A program made the position numbers and the translations under genes. DNA of 21,786 nucleotides from an uncultured Oscillospiraceae bacterium (GTDB lineage Bacteria; Bacillota; Clostridia; Oscillospirales; Ruminococcaceae), in the NCBI GenBank assembly GCA_934454435.1, contig CAKSGA010000033.1, forward strand, positions 1 through 21,786, written 5' to 3'. The notes under the pieces are model-generated. The model saw nothing but the letters and a program-made list of their open reading frames with translations, ran no database searches and had not been told where the DNA came from. This document shows, in pieces, positions 8,181-14,469 of this stretch (positions are counted from its first letter, which is position 1; each line of letters begins with the position of its first letter).

Positions 8181-8240
8181 TGATAAACCAGCTATCCCCC
8201 CGTAAGCTGTCGTCATCACAGACTTCCGGGGGGATTATCA
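8181..8240. terminator. Long stem-loop between convergent transcription units
   Basis: ATCCCCCCG (8194-8202) pairs perfectly with CGGGGGGAT (8227-8235). Inside, AAG/CTT and CTGT/ACAG extend the stem to a 7-base loop, and outside TGATAA (8181-8186) matches TTATCA (8235-8240). It sits between the 3' ends of the hydrolase gene and the minus-strand DUF4097 operon. There is no strong T-run, only a T-rich stretch on the plus side, so a bidirectional terminator or mRNA 3'-end stabiliser is inferred. Confidence 0.55.
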
Positions 8241-8341
8241 TATCTTCATTTCAGCCTGTGGCGGACTTTCCACGAAGAATTATTTTCCTGCACCGCCGCA
8301 AACCGCAGCGGCACAGCATATAAAAAGGGGAAGGAGAAATC

Positions 8342-9229
8342 TTATGCCTGTGCAACGGTCACTGTACCGCTGGTGAGGGAAGCGTCCAGCTTATGCTTGT
8401 TGGTGCCGCCGAAATCGCCCCTGGTTCCCTTGCCGAGGTTCATGAAGCTGCCCTTGCTCTGACCGAGGTCAGTGCGGACGGAGCCCGAAACGCCGTTGAT
8501 GTTCAGCTCCACGCCGGAGTTCTCCGGGAGGGTGACGTTGACGTTGCCGCTTACCAGGCTCACGCTGAGGTCGTTGTTCCACTCCGCATAGGAGATGTCA
8601 ACATTACCGCTGGTGACAGAAACGCTGCCACGTCCGGAAATGCCCTCCACAACGGTCCTGCCGGACACCGAGTGAATGCCGAACAGTTCAGTGCGGTAGC
8701 CCTTTACTGCTGCGTTTCCGCTGACTGTGCACACATTGACCGACTGCGCCGTGTATACCGGCTGTGTTTCTCCCTTGTCAAGGAGCACTGCGCCTGGCTG
8801 TGCAAGGGGATTTGTCAGCGTGATGTTTCCGCTCGCTGACTGTATCTTCACGTTGTTGAAGAATGCATTTACATTGATGCTGCCACTTGCGGTGTTAAGG
8901 CTGAAATTCTCAGCGGAAACCTCGCCTACCTCTACCCCGCCGCTGGAGGTGTTTATCTTTAGCCGTTCAAAGGTCTTAAGGGGAAGGAACACACTTATTG
9001 TGTAACCCTCCGCAGGCTTGTTGCCGAATATGCTGAAGCTGAAGCTCTCCTTGAGGACCAGGGACTTGCCGGAAAGTACTGCGCAGAACTCCGGCGTGTT
9101 CTTCGGGTTGTCGTACTCAACATAGATATCGCTGCGGTCCTGGGGGACTACTGCGATCCTTGCGCCCAGGGAGCTTATCTCCACTGTGTCGATCTCGTTG
9201 GAAAATGTGTATGTCTGCTTGTCTGCCAT
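8342..9229 (-). CDS. DUF4097-family beta-repeat protein without signal peptide
   Basis: About 295-residue protein of the DUF4097 (adhesin-like, YvlB/LiaX-related) family. Its body is a series of short beta-strands punctuated by about nine [ST]-x-SG turns (TSSGGVEV, TASGSINV, SASGNITL, VTSGNVDI, LVSGNVNV, GVSGSVRT, LTSGTVTV and others), as expected for a beta-solenoid. No signal peptide or membrane segment is seen, so it appears cytosolic. The ATG at 9229 is chosen because AAAGGAG lies 8 bases upstream; an in-frame TTG at 9247 precedes that site and is rejected. Last gene of the PadR operon, 30 bases after another DUF4097 gene. Related LiaX-type proteins function in envelope stress signalling; any such role here is inferred. 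Confidence 0.78.
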   Translation of the reverse strand: MADKQTYTFSNEIDTVEISSLGARIAVVPQDRSDIYVEYDNPKNTPEFCAVLSGKSLVLKESFSFSIFGNKPAEGYTISVFLPLKTFERLKINTSSGGVEVGEVSAENFSLNTASGSINVNAFFNNVKIQSASGNITLTNPLAQPGAVLLDKGETQPVYTAQSVNVCTVSGNAAVKGYRTELFGIHSVSGRTVVEGISGRGSVSVTSGNVDISYAEWNNDLSVSLVSGNVNVTLPENSGVELNINGVSGSVRTDLGQSKGSFMNLGKGTRGDFGGTNKHKLDASLTSGTVTVAQA

Positions 9230-9259
9230 GGTTTTTACTCCTTTCAAATATCAAATGTG

Positions 9260-10273
9260 TCACCATTCTAAAGCATCTGAGATCGCAGAATCTGCGATGG
9301 AAAACGCCGTGTCAACATTGCTTTCAACAACTTCTGTGATTACGTCGAAGCCATCTTGGACTATCGTTTGCGCTATATTAACATCGCCGCCTGCTGTAGT
9401 TTTTGTATCTTTGATTACAAGATCACCCGAAGTGAGTTTTGCATTTATTGTAATTCCGCCTTCACCTAGCCTTACAGTACTGTTGTCAGATACATTTTTA
9501 ATTAAATTATCTGTTACTACGTTTATCGTCCCGGAGGTCTTTTTACAAACAATATCTGCTGATGCATCATCGGGTATGGTAAGTGTTGCATTTCCTGATG
9601 TCATATTGAAATCACAATTTCCGTCCAGACTTAAAAAAGCTATATTCATGTCACCAGAGGTCAGCTTAATCATACCGGTTCCGGTCAGCCCACTAACATC
9701 TATGCTGCCAGATGTTTCACGAATTTTGTAGTTTTTTGTTGATGCATTTGTTGCTACTACTTCCCCCGAAGTGATATTAATGAAAAAATCTTCTGTTGTG
9801 AAGCCCTGGGGTTGGTCGTATTTTATCGAACCGGAAGTGGACTTCAAACTTACAGTCTTTGCAGATACTCCGGCAACTGTTGTATCGCCGGAAGTATTTC
9901 CAACCTGAAGCTCATTGTATATCTTCTCAGGAACCTCAACAGTAACCCTTGTATTGCTTCTCCAGAAAAGGAAATTAAAATTGAACCACTTTTTCTGGGT
10001 ATATACTTTTAGCCTGCCATTGGACACATTAGCCTTTATCCCGTCAACATTATCCCCACTGACAGAAACTTTTGTGATATCCCCCGAACCGGGACGCAAG
10101 TCACAATCATATACCCCGACATCAATTTCGATAGAGTCATAGTCCTCAGTCAGCTCTGTGACCATATCGCTTGATAAAGAGCTGTCGTTCGTGCCGAACA
10201 CCGCAACGGAAATACCAAATGCAATGAACGACACCACGCACATGGGTATGAATATTTTAAGTAATGCTTTCAT
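9260..10273 (-). CDS. Membrane-anchored DUF4097-family beta-repeat protein
   Basis: 337-residue DUF4097 protein with an N-terminal hydrophobic segment (residues about 4-26, with two basic residues before it) that serves as signal or anchor. No lipobox is seen. The exported part has an acidic start, then eight TSG turns (NTSGDT, STSGSI, ITSGEV, ETSGSI, LTSGDM, MTSGNA, KTSGTI, LTSGDL), a beta-solenoid signature. A short C-terminal tail (about 295-337) is acidic and probably helical. The start follows AAGGGGG at 7 bases and lies 12 bases after the HAAS gene stop, so it is co-transcribed. Base composition is unusual: two hand-counted 60-base blocks (9361-9420 and 9481-9540) have 23 and 20 G+C, against 37 in 10441-10500 of the neighbouring gene. 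This suggests separate acquisition. Function is unknown; an envelope role is inferred. Confidence 0.8.
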   Translation of the reverse strand: MKALLKIFIPMCVVSFIAFGISVAVFGTNDSSLSSDMVTELTEDYDSIEIDVGVYDCDLRPGSGDITKVSVSGDNVDGIKANVSNGRLKVYTQKKWFNFNFLFWRSNTRVTVEVPEKIYNELQVGNTSGDTTVAGVSAKTVSLKSTSGSIKYDQPQGFTTEDFFINITSGEVVATNASTKNYKIRETSGSIDVSGLTGTGMIKLTSGDMNIAFLSLDGNCDFNMTSGNATLTIPDDASADIVCKKTSGTINVVTDNLIKNVSDNSTVRLGEGGITINAKLTSGDLVIKDTKTTAGGDVNIAQTIVQDGFDVITEVVESNVDTAFSIADSAISDALEW

Positions 10274-10285
10274 ATCTATACCCCC

Positions 10286-11281
10286 TTACAGATCATAAAC
10301 CGCTTTGATGTGGCTTATCACGATATTCTTTATCCAATGAACGACCGCCTTTATCAGACCGCCTGCGATACAGCCCACTATCACGCCGCCGCTCACCATG
10401 CCGCAGCACAGAAGAATGCGGCTGACGATATGGAAGCCCTCATTGCCGAGCTCTCCGAACCCGTTGATCACCAGCGCAAAGGCGCCGCCAATAACCACGC
10501 TGAATATCAGCGAAACCACCATCGGAATGAGCCAGCTCCACAGGAACACGTCCATCACTATGCAGACCACCAGCTTGCCGGCGTTGACGTTCGGCTTCAT
10601 GCTCTTCAGGTCAGTGAAGCAGAAACCGCTCTTGCCTGCTGTTCCAGCCGCACCGGTCGAACCGGACGCTCCGGGCTGATTCGGCATTTCGGCCCTGTGG
10701 CTGTCCTGCCAGCTGTCGGACTCCGGGGAAGCTCCCTTTCTGTACTGGTAGCGGGTGTCGCCGCTGTTTGCAGAGGCGCTTGCGGGAGAGGGTGCCTCCG
10801 GCTCCTGCGCTATATGCTCCGGTGTGACTTCCCTTACCGTTTCCTTGTTCAGATCCACCTTCGGGACTGACGGCGCCGGGGCTTCCGGCTCCTGAGCGAT
10901 GTGCTCCGGCGTGAACTCACGTATCGAAGCGGGCGAATTTTCCTGCTCATTTTCAGGCTCCTGCGCCGGGGCCTCGTCCTTTACCAGCGAGATATCGGCG
11001 GGAAGCTTTTCGCCCGGCCTGGTCAGCGACACACGCTGATTTGCCACAGCGTCCACCACGATGGAATTTACCTTTGTGCTGGTTATGTCGAGATAGTTTC
11101 TTGCGATGTCCTTTACGTCGCCCAGCTTCTCGCAGGTTTCTTCCTCGGATACACCGGCCTCCTGGCTCTCCTTGAAGTGTTCCTCGAAATCTGTGAAGAT
11201 CTCTTCATCGTCATCGATGCCTATCCTGTGCAGCTCGTTGTGGAGCTGGTACAGAAAGTCGCCCTTGTTCTTTGCTATCAT
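10286..11281 (-). CDS. HAAS-domain (DUF1700-type) membrane protein
   Basis: 331 residues. Residues 1-66 are a helical HAAS/DUF1700 module (DFLYQLHNELHRIGI, then EIFTDFEEHFKESQEAGVSEEETCEKLGDVKDIARNYL), which in this family is paired with PadR regulators and often with DUF4097 proteins. A Pro/Glu/Ala/Ser-rich linker (about 100-220) contains a duplicated dodecapeptide TPEHIAQEPEAP at 124-135 and 153-164. The C-terminus has hydrophobic segments at about 236-274 and 285-314, probably three or four membrane spans. Its ATG overlaps the PadR stop as TGATG, giving translational coupling. The HAAS part is probably cytosolic, linked by a flexible tether to the membrane part. A signalling or membrane-stress role follows from the family context and is not proven. 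Confidence 0.82.
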   Translation of the reverse strand: MIAKNKGDFLYQLHNELHRIGIDDDEEIFTDFEEHFKESQEAGVSEEETCEKLGDVKDIARNYLDITSTKVNSIVVDAVANQRVSLTRPGEKLPADISLVKDEAPAQEPENEQENSPASIREFTPEHIAQEPEAPAPSVPKVDLNKETVREVTPEHIAQEPEAPSPASASANSGDTRYQYRKGASPESDSWQDSHRAEMPNQPGASGSTGAAGTAGKSGFCFTDLKSMKPNVNAGKLVVCIVMDVFLWSWLIPMVVSLIFSVVIGGAFALVINGFGELGNEGFHIVSRILLCCGMVSGGVIVGCIAGGLIKAVVHWIKNIVISHIKAVYDL

Positions 11282-11598
11282 CAGTTACCTTCCCCTTTCA
11301 GCAGCTCATTAATGCTGTCTACAAACTCAAACCATTCTTTCAGGAGCGTTTCCTTCTCTGCCCTGCCGCTGTCCGTTATCCTGTAATATTTCCTCGGCGG
11401 ACCTTCCTGCGACTCCACTATATACGAATCTATCAGCCCGTTGTCCTTCAGGCGCTTCATCAGAGGATATATCGTGCCCTCAGTCATCTGCATGCAGCCT
11501 GATATCTTATTCACCAGCTCGTAGCCGTAGCAGTCGCTGTCGCATAGTATCGAAAGAACGCACAGCTCCAGTGTTCCTCGTTTCAGCTGAGAGTTCAT
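11281..11598 (-). CDS. PadR-family transcriptional regulator
   Basis: 105-residue winged-helix regulator of the short PadR class (PF03551). The DNA-binding half reads LKRGTLELCVLSILCDSDCYGYELV ... TEGTIYPLMKRLKDNGLIDSY, with the family's hallmark TEGTIYPLLxRLxxxG helix, followed by the wing strands GPPRKYYRITDSGRAE. A short C-terminal helix would form the dimer. The start at 11598 follows GGAGGTGA. It is the first gene of a four-gene operon with HAAS and two DUF4097 genes. Two matching inverted repeats flank its transcription start, one covering the -35 element, so it very probably represses its own operon. The inducer is not identifiable from sequence. Confidence 0.93.
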   Translation of the reverse strand: MNSQLKRGTLELCVLSILCDSDCYGYELVNKISGCMQMTEGTIYPLMKRLKDNGLIDSYIVESQEGPPRKYYRITDSGRAEKETLLKEWFEFVDSINELLKGEGN

Positions 11599-11633
11599 CT
11601 TTCACCTCCGGCAGGTAGCCTTGCCTTTCAAGG

Positions 11634-11652
11634 TACTTTGTCTTGCAAGGTA
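11634..11652. promoter_or_regulatory. PadR-like operator 1 (in the 5' leader)
   Basis: TACTTTGTCTTGCAAGGTA is a 7-5-7 imperfect inverted repeat (TACTTTG/CAAGGTA). It lies inside a 24-base unit, 11629-11652, which is repeated with two mismatches at 11707-11730. It is downstream of the PadR promoter, within the predicted leader RNA. A further partial copy (TAGCCTTG...CAAGGTA) abuts it at about 11616-11635. Confidence 0.6.
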
Positions 11653-11697
11653 GCCTGTTCTAAAAAATCGGAACATTCTTTCCTGTTCCATGGTCTA

Positions 11698-11726
11698 ATT
11701 ATACCACAAGGTATTTTGTTTTGCAA
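11698..11726 (-). promoter_or_regulatory. Promoter of the PadR-HAAS-DUF4097 operon
   Basis: On the minus strand: TTGCAA (11726-11721), 17 bases, TATAAT (11703-11698). The -10 is consensus and the spacing ideal. The leader to the padR start at 11598 would be about 90 bases. The -35 and half the spacer lie inside operator 2. Confidence 0.75.
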
Positions 11727-11730
11727 GGTA
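11712..11730. promoter_or_regulatory. PadR-like operator 2 (overlaps the -35 element)
   Basis: TATTTTGTTTTGCAAGGTA is the second copy of the operator-like repeat, 78 bases from the first and differing at two positions. It covers the -35 TTGCAA and part of the spacer, which is the usual place for autorepression. Confidence 0.65.
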
Positions 11731-11766
11731 CTGAATAGACAAATAAATCAAGGTCATTCAGCGATA

Positions 11767-11787
11767 ATTTGTGCATAACGCACAAAT
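11767..11787. repeat. Inverted repeat ATTTGTGC-N5-GCACAAAT
   Basis: Perfect 8-base arms with loop ATAAC. It directly abuts the terminator at 11788-11821 and lies upstream of the PadR promoter. It could be a second hairpin of a tandem terminator or an operator site. Confidence 0.5.
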
Positions 11788-11821
11788 AAAAACGGAATGC
11801 GATTTTTCACATTCCGTTTTT
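11788..11821 (-). terminator. Intrinsic terminator after the phosphopantetheinyl transferase gene
   Basis: AAAAACGGAATG (11788-11799) and CATTCCGTTTTT (11810-11821) form a perfect 12-base stem with a 10-base loop. On the minus strand the T-rich arm is followed by ATTTG, five bases after the TAA stop of the transferase gene. The symmetric A/T arms could also stop plus-strand transcription. Confidence 0.85.
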
Positions 11822-11826
11822 CGTAT

Positions 11827-12441
11827 TTACATGTCCTGTACCAGTTCCCCGAAAGTCATGGTGTGAATTTCCGCCTGCTCCGAGCCTACGCCGGAAATCC
11901 CGACAAAATACCCGCCGGATTCCCTGACTACAGTATCCCGGAGAAGCGTGGTGTCCGCTCCCCGGAGGTCGTCTGCGATGCCGGTGCCAAGGCGCTTCAG
12001 GAACGCTTCCTTCTGCACCCACAGCCGGATAAAATCCTCGCCGGAGTTCACCAGCAGCCTTTCCCGGTCGCTGAGCACCCTGGAATACAGCCGCTCGCTG
12101 ACCCTCCGGTCACGGCGCTCGATATCAGCGCCGACCTCTCCGGCGTCGGAAAACGCCGCACAGACCGCTCCCCTCGTATGCGAGAGCGAGAACTGGAGCT
12201 CACTGCCAATAAGATAAGGCTTCCCGAAAGCACCATGGGCGTACCGCAGCCGCTCCCGAGGAATTCCGCTGCGGCGGCTCAGCTCGGAGGAAACGAGCAG
12301 GCCGGCGGTGAGCGCCAGCAGCTTATCCTCTTCGCTGCGTTTCTTCATTATCCTGCTGCGGCGCAGGGAGGACACCTGTGACAGATACTCCTGCGCCCCG
12401 GCAAAATCAATATCGTCCGTGGTGACTATAAGGACCTCCAT
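11827..12441 (-). CDS. Sfp-type 4'-phosphopantetheinyl transferase superfamily protein
   Basis: Transfers the phosphopantetheine arm of CoA to a serine of acyl or peptidyl carrier proteins. The 204-residue length fits the pseudodimeric Sfp type, not the roughly 125-residue AcpS type. Motifs in order: FGKPYL (72-77), FSLSHT (84-89), the Mg-binding GADIE (D106, E108), and LWVQKEAFLKRLGTG (W141, K144, E145, K149). All key residues are intact. The start overlaps the stop of the secreted beta-repeat protein as TGATG, and the ribosome binding site is weak, so its translation is probably coupled to that gene. No carrier protein, NRPS or PKS gene is visible in the window, so its target is unknown. 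Confidence 0.9.
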   Translation of the reverse strand: MEVLIVTTDDIDFAGAQEYLSQVSSLRRSRIMKKRSEEDKLLALTAGLLVSSELSRRSGIPRERLRYAHGAFGKPYLIGSELQFSLSHTRGAVCAAFSDAGEVGADIERRDRRVSERLYSRVLSDRERLLVNSGEDFIRLWVQKEAFLKRLGTGIADDLRGADTTLLRDTVVRESGGYFVGISGVGSEQAEIHTMTFGELVQDM

Positions 12442-13463
12442 CAGCCTACGAGGTACCAGTTACCGCCTGCGTATACAGCAGTGACTGCAGTGTACTGTAT
12501 GTCCTGAAGCTGAGAAGCGTCAATGTTCTCGCCGGATACGTCAACTGTGTAATCAACGAGGTAAGCCTTGGTGATCTTGCCGCAGTCAGCGAGCACTGCC
12601 TTCTGCTCATCGGTCAGGCTGCTCATGCAGTCGGTGAGCTTGGAGACCTTGATGCTTACAGCGTCTGCGTACTGTGAGAACTCGCTCCAGTCAACGCCGT
12701 ATTCCTTGAGCATTGCGGGCAGGTATACGTTCAGGTAATCCTTGAGGGAAACGCCTGCCTCAGCCTGTAACTGCTTGTCGAGCTCGTCGATGTAGCTCTG
12801 CGGGAATACGTCGCTCAGGCTGCCGTAAATGTCGCCTGTGAATACCTTCTTTATAAAGGAATTCAGCATCTTCTCGATGGCTGCCTTGTCTGCGGAGGTG
12901 TCAGCGGTCTCAGTGGAACCATTGAGCAGGTCAGCCAGCTTCTTGCAGGAGTTGGTGCCCTTTACTGTTACCTTTGCGCTCTTGCCGAGGGTGATGCTCT
13001 TCGGTGTGCCGGTGAGCTTGCCGCCCTTGTTGATGGTGAATTTGCCGCCGATGGTCACACCAGCCTTGTTCTTGCTGAGCTTGATGGTGCCGGAGTCGGA
13101 AACGGTGCTGCCCTTTGCAGTAACCAGCTTGCCGCTTACGGTCAGTGTTGCGCCGCTCTTAACGACCAGCTTGCCCTTTACGGTGAATGTGCCCTTTGCA
13201 GTGATATTGAGCTTTGCACCCTTGTTCAGCGTGAGTGTTGCACCCTTGGGAAGAGTGACTTCACTGCTGATGGTGACAGTCTTTTTTACCACATAGGACT
13301 TGCCAGCCTCCAGCTTAGCCTTGCCGTCCCAGGTCTTGGCTCTGGAAGCGCCGTACTCCTGCTCAACGGTGATGGTCTGGGGAATGCTCTCAGCGTAAAC
13401 CGCTGTGGAAGCGCCAGCCATGATGACTGCGCTGAGTATGAATGCTGCTGCCTTCTTGAACAT
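12441..13463 (-). CDS. Secreted beta-repeat (polymer-like) protein with C-terminal domain
   Basis: 340-residue exported protein. Signal peptide of about 24 residues ends in AVYA before ES. Residues about 45-170 form short Gly/Lys/Thr/Val repeats with an approximate 'KGATLTLNKGAKLNITAKGTFTVKGKLVVKSGATLTVSGKL' pattern, typical of a parallel beta-helix and reminiscent of bactofilin or DUF-type surface proteins, though no specific family was recognised. After a Ser/Thr linker (about 180-195), a second mixed helical/beta domain runs to the end and finishes in YAGGNWYLVG, similar to the ends of NTF2-like or DUF4878 domains. Only one Met codon fits: 13463 is 8 bases from AAGGAGG, while the upstream Met at 13469 is only 2 bases away. 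It is followed by the transferase gene through TGATG. Confidence 0.75.
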   Translation of the reverse strand: MFKKAAAFILSAVIMAGASTAVYAESIPQTITVEQEYGASRAKTWDGKAKLEAGKSYVVKKTVTISSEVTLPKGATLTLNKGAKLNITAKGTFTVKGKLVVKSGATLTVSGKLVTAKGSTVSDSGTIKLSKNKAGVTIGGKFTINKGGKLTGTPKSITLGKSAKVTVKGTNSCKKLADLLNGSTETADTSADKAAIEKMLNSFIKKVFTGDIYGSLSDVFPQSYIDELDKQLQAEAGVSLKDYLNVYLPAMLKEYGVDWSEFSQYADAVSIKVSKLTDCMSSLTDEQKAVLADCGKITKAYLVDYTVDVSGENIDASQLQDIQYTAVTAVYAGGNWYLVG

Positions 13464-13480
13464 GTTCATATCCTCCTTGA

Positions 13481-13509
13481 ATATAATCCCGGCAAAATGC
13501 CGTTGTCAA
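13481..13509 (-). promoter_or_regulatory. Possible promoter inside the end of the Rsm22-like gene
   Basis: On the minus strand: TTGACA (13509-13504), 17 bases, TTATAT (13486-13481). The -35 is a perfect consensus and contains the TGA stop of the upstream gene. The transcription start would fall within or next to the AAGGAGG ribosome binding site, leaving a leader of only about 12-15 bases. This is unusual and makes it less certain. Confidence 0.45.
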
Positions 13510-14459
13510 CAGAATGCGTCCCCGGCGTCTGATTTTCTCGCCGCCTTGAACTGCGGGGACTTCTTGGTCACGACCCGCTGCTCCCTGCCGTTTTCCGTGC
13601 AGAGCTCCAGCGTTATCCTGCCACTGTCTATCCTCGGGTGGCGGAGCACCCTTGCGGAGCATCTCTCCGCACCGTCCCTGACTGCGGCTATAAAACAGAA
13701 CTTCTCGTCCTCATACGGGACGTCGCCGCCCTTTAATCTCTTATGCAGCCTGCTGCGTGCGACCCTCACGGTGAAGTGACACCAATCGCCCTCCGGCAGC
13801 GGACATTCCTTTTCATGCGGACACGGTGCAGCGATCTGCGCACCCAGCCCCATGAGCTGCTCCCTCGCCGAAAGAAGCCGTGAATAGCCCTCCGGCGTGC
13901 CCGGCTCCACTAACAGCAGCAGCTTTTCCGTGCAGTCCCAGAGCTGCTTTACCGCAGACCTGCGGGCACTTTCCGTCAGCTCGTTCAGGCAGTAGGAGCA
14001 CATGACGAGCTCCGCTCTGCCGTCAATGCCGCCGGTGATGTCGCCCTGCTTCCACTCCGCAGCGATCCCGCAGAGCTCCGTCAGGTGACTCCCCAGGGAT
14101 ATCATTTCGGGTTCACGCTCTATGCAGGTCGTCTTGCCGCACCCGGTGAGCGCTTCCGCAGCATGCACCGCCGCCCCGGTCCCCGAACCGATATCCAGTG
14201 TGGAAGAAAAGCTGCGCTCTTCCTCCGGCAGACACTCCAGTGTGAGCTCCAGCGCCCTGCCGACCGCCCCGAAAGTCGCCGGCATTCTTACCGCCGCATA
14301 CGCCAGTATATCCCTCCGGCTGACCGCCAGGCGCTTCCCGCTGCCGCTATTGCCACGGTAGCGCTGTGAAAGCCCCTCCGCTGCAGCCGCCAGGGCTCCG
14401 TTATCCTCTTCAGAGAGAAGCTGCTCTATCTCTGTGCGTAATTCCGCAGGAAATTCCAT
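13506..14459 (-). CDS. Rsm22/METTL17-like methyltransferase with four-cysteine cluster motif
   Basis: SAM-dependent methyltransferase of the Rsm22 family, whose mitochondrial members associate with the small ribosomal subunit. Motif I is LDIGSGTG (88-95), motif II-like TTCIEREPEMISLG follows, and 'LVEPGTPEGY' (183-192) is a family signature. The cysteines C213-x5-C219-x7-C227-x27-C255 (in PCPHEKECPL, DWCHF and YEDEKFC) match the spacing of the first three cluster ligands known from METTL17, suggesting a 4Fe-4S site. The start at 14459 follows AGAGG at 6 bases and 10 bases after the hydrolase stop; the longer frame would overlap that gene. At 317 residues it is a typical compact bacterial member. 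Likely read with the SGNH hydrolase. Target RNA is unknown. Confidence 0.83.
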   Translation of the reverse strand: MEFPAELRTEIEQLLSEEDNGALAAAAEGLSQRYRGNSGSGKRLAVSRRDILAYAAVRMPATFGAVGRALELTLECLPEEERSFSSTLDIGSGTGAAVHAAEALTGCGKTTCIEREPEMISLGSHLTELCGIAAEWKQGDITGGIDGRAELVMCSYCLNELTESARRSAVKQLWDCTEKLLLLVEPGTPEGYSRLLSAREQLMGLGAQIAAPCPHEKECPLPEGDWCHFTVRVARSRLHKRLKGGDVPYEDEKFCFIAAVRDGAERCSARVLRHPRIDSGRITLELCTENGREQRVVTKKSPQFKAARKSDAGDAFC

Positions 14460-14469
14460 CGCTAACCTC

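Noticed and set aside
8331..8374. Plus-strand AAGGAG with an ATG at 8344, which would encode a 10-residue peptide
   Set aside because: Spacing is good, but the frame lies mostly over the 3' end of the minus-strand DUF4097 gene, and no promoter precedes it.
11629..11730. Possible CRISPR-like repeat pair
   Set aside because: Only two units, each internally symmetric and placed around a promoter; no further copies or cas genes. Operators fit better.
12441..13463. Assignment of the secreted beta-repeat protein as a bactofilin
   Set aside because: The repeats look similar, but it has a cleavable signal peptide and an extra C-terminal domain, and the bactofilin core could not be recognised.
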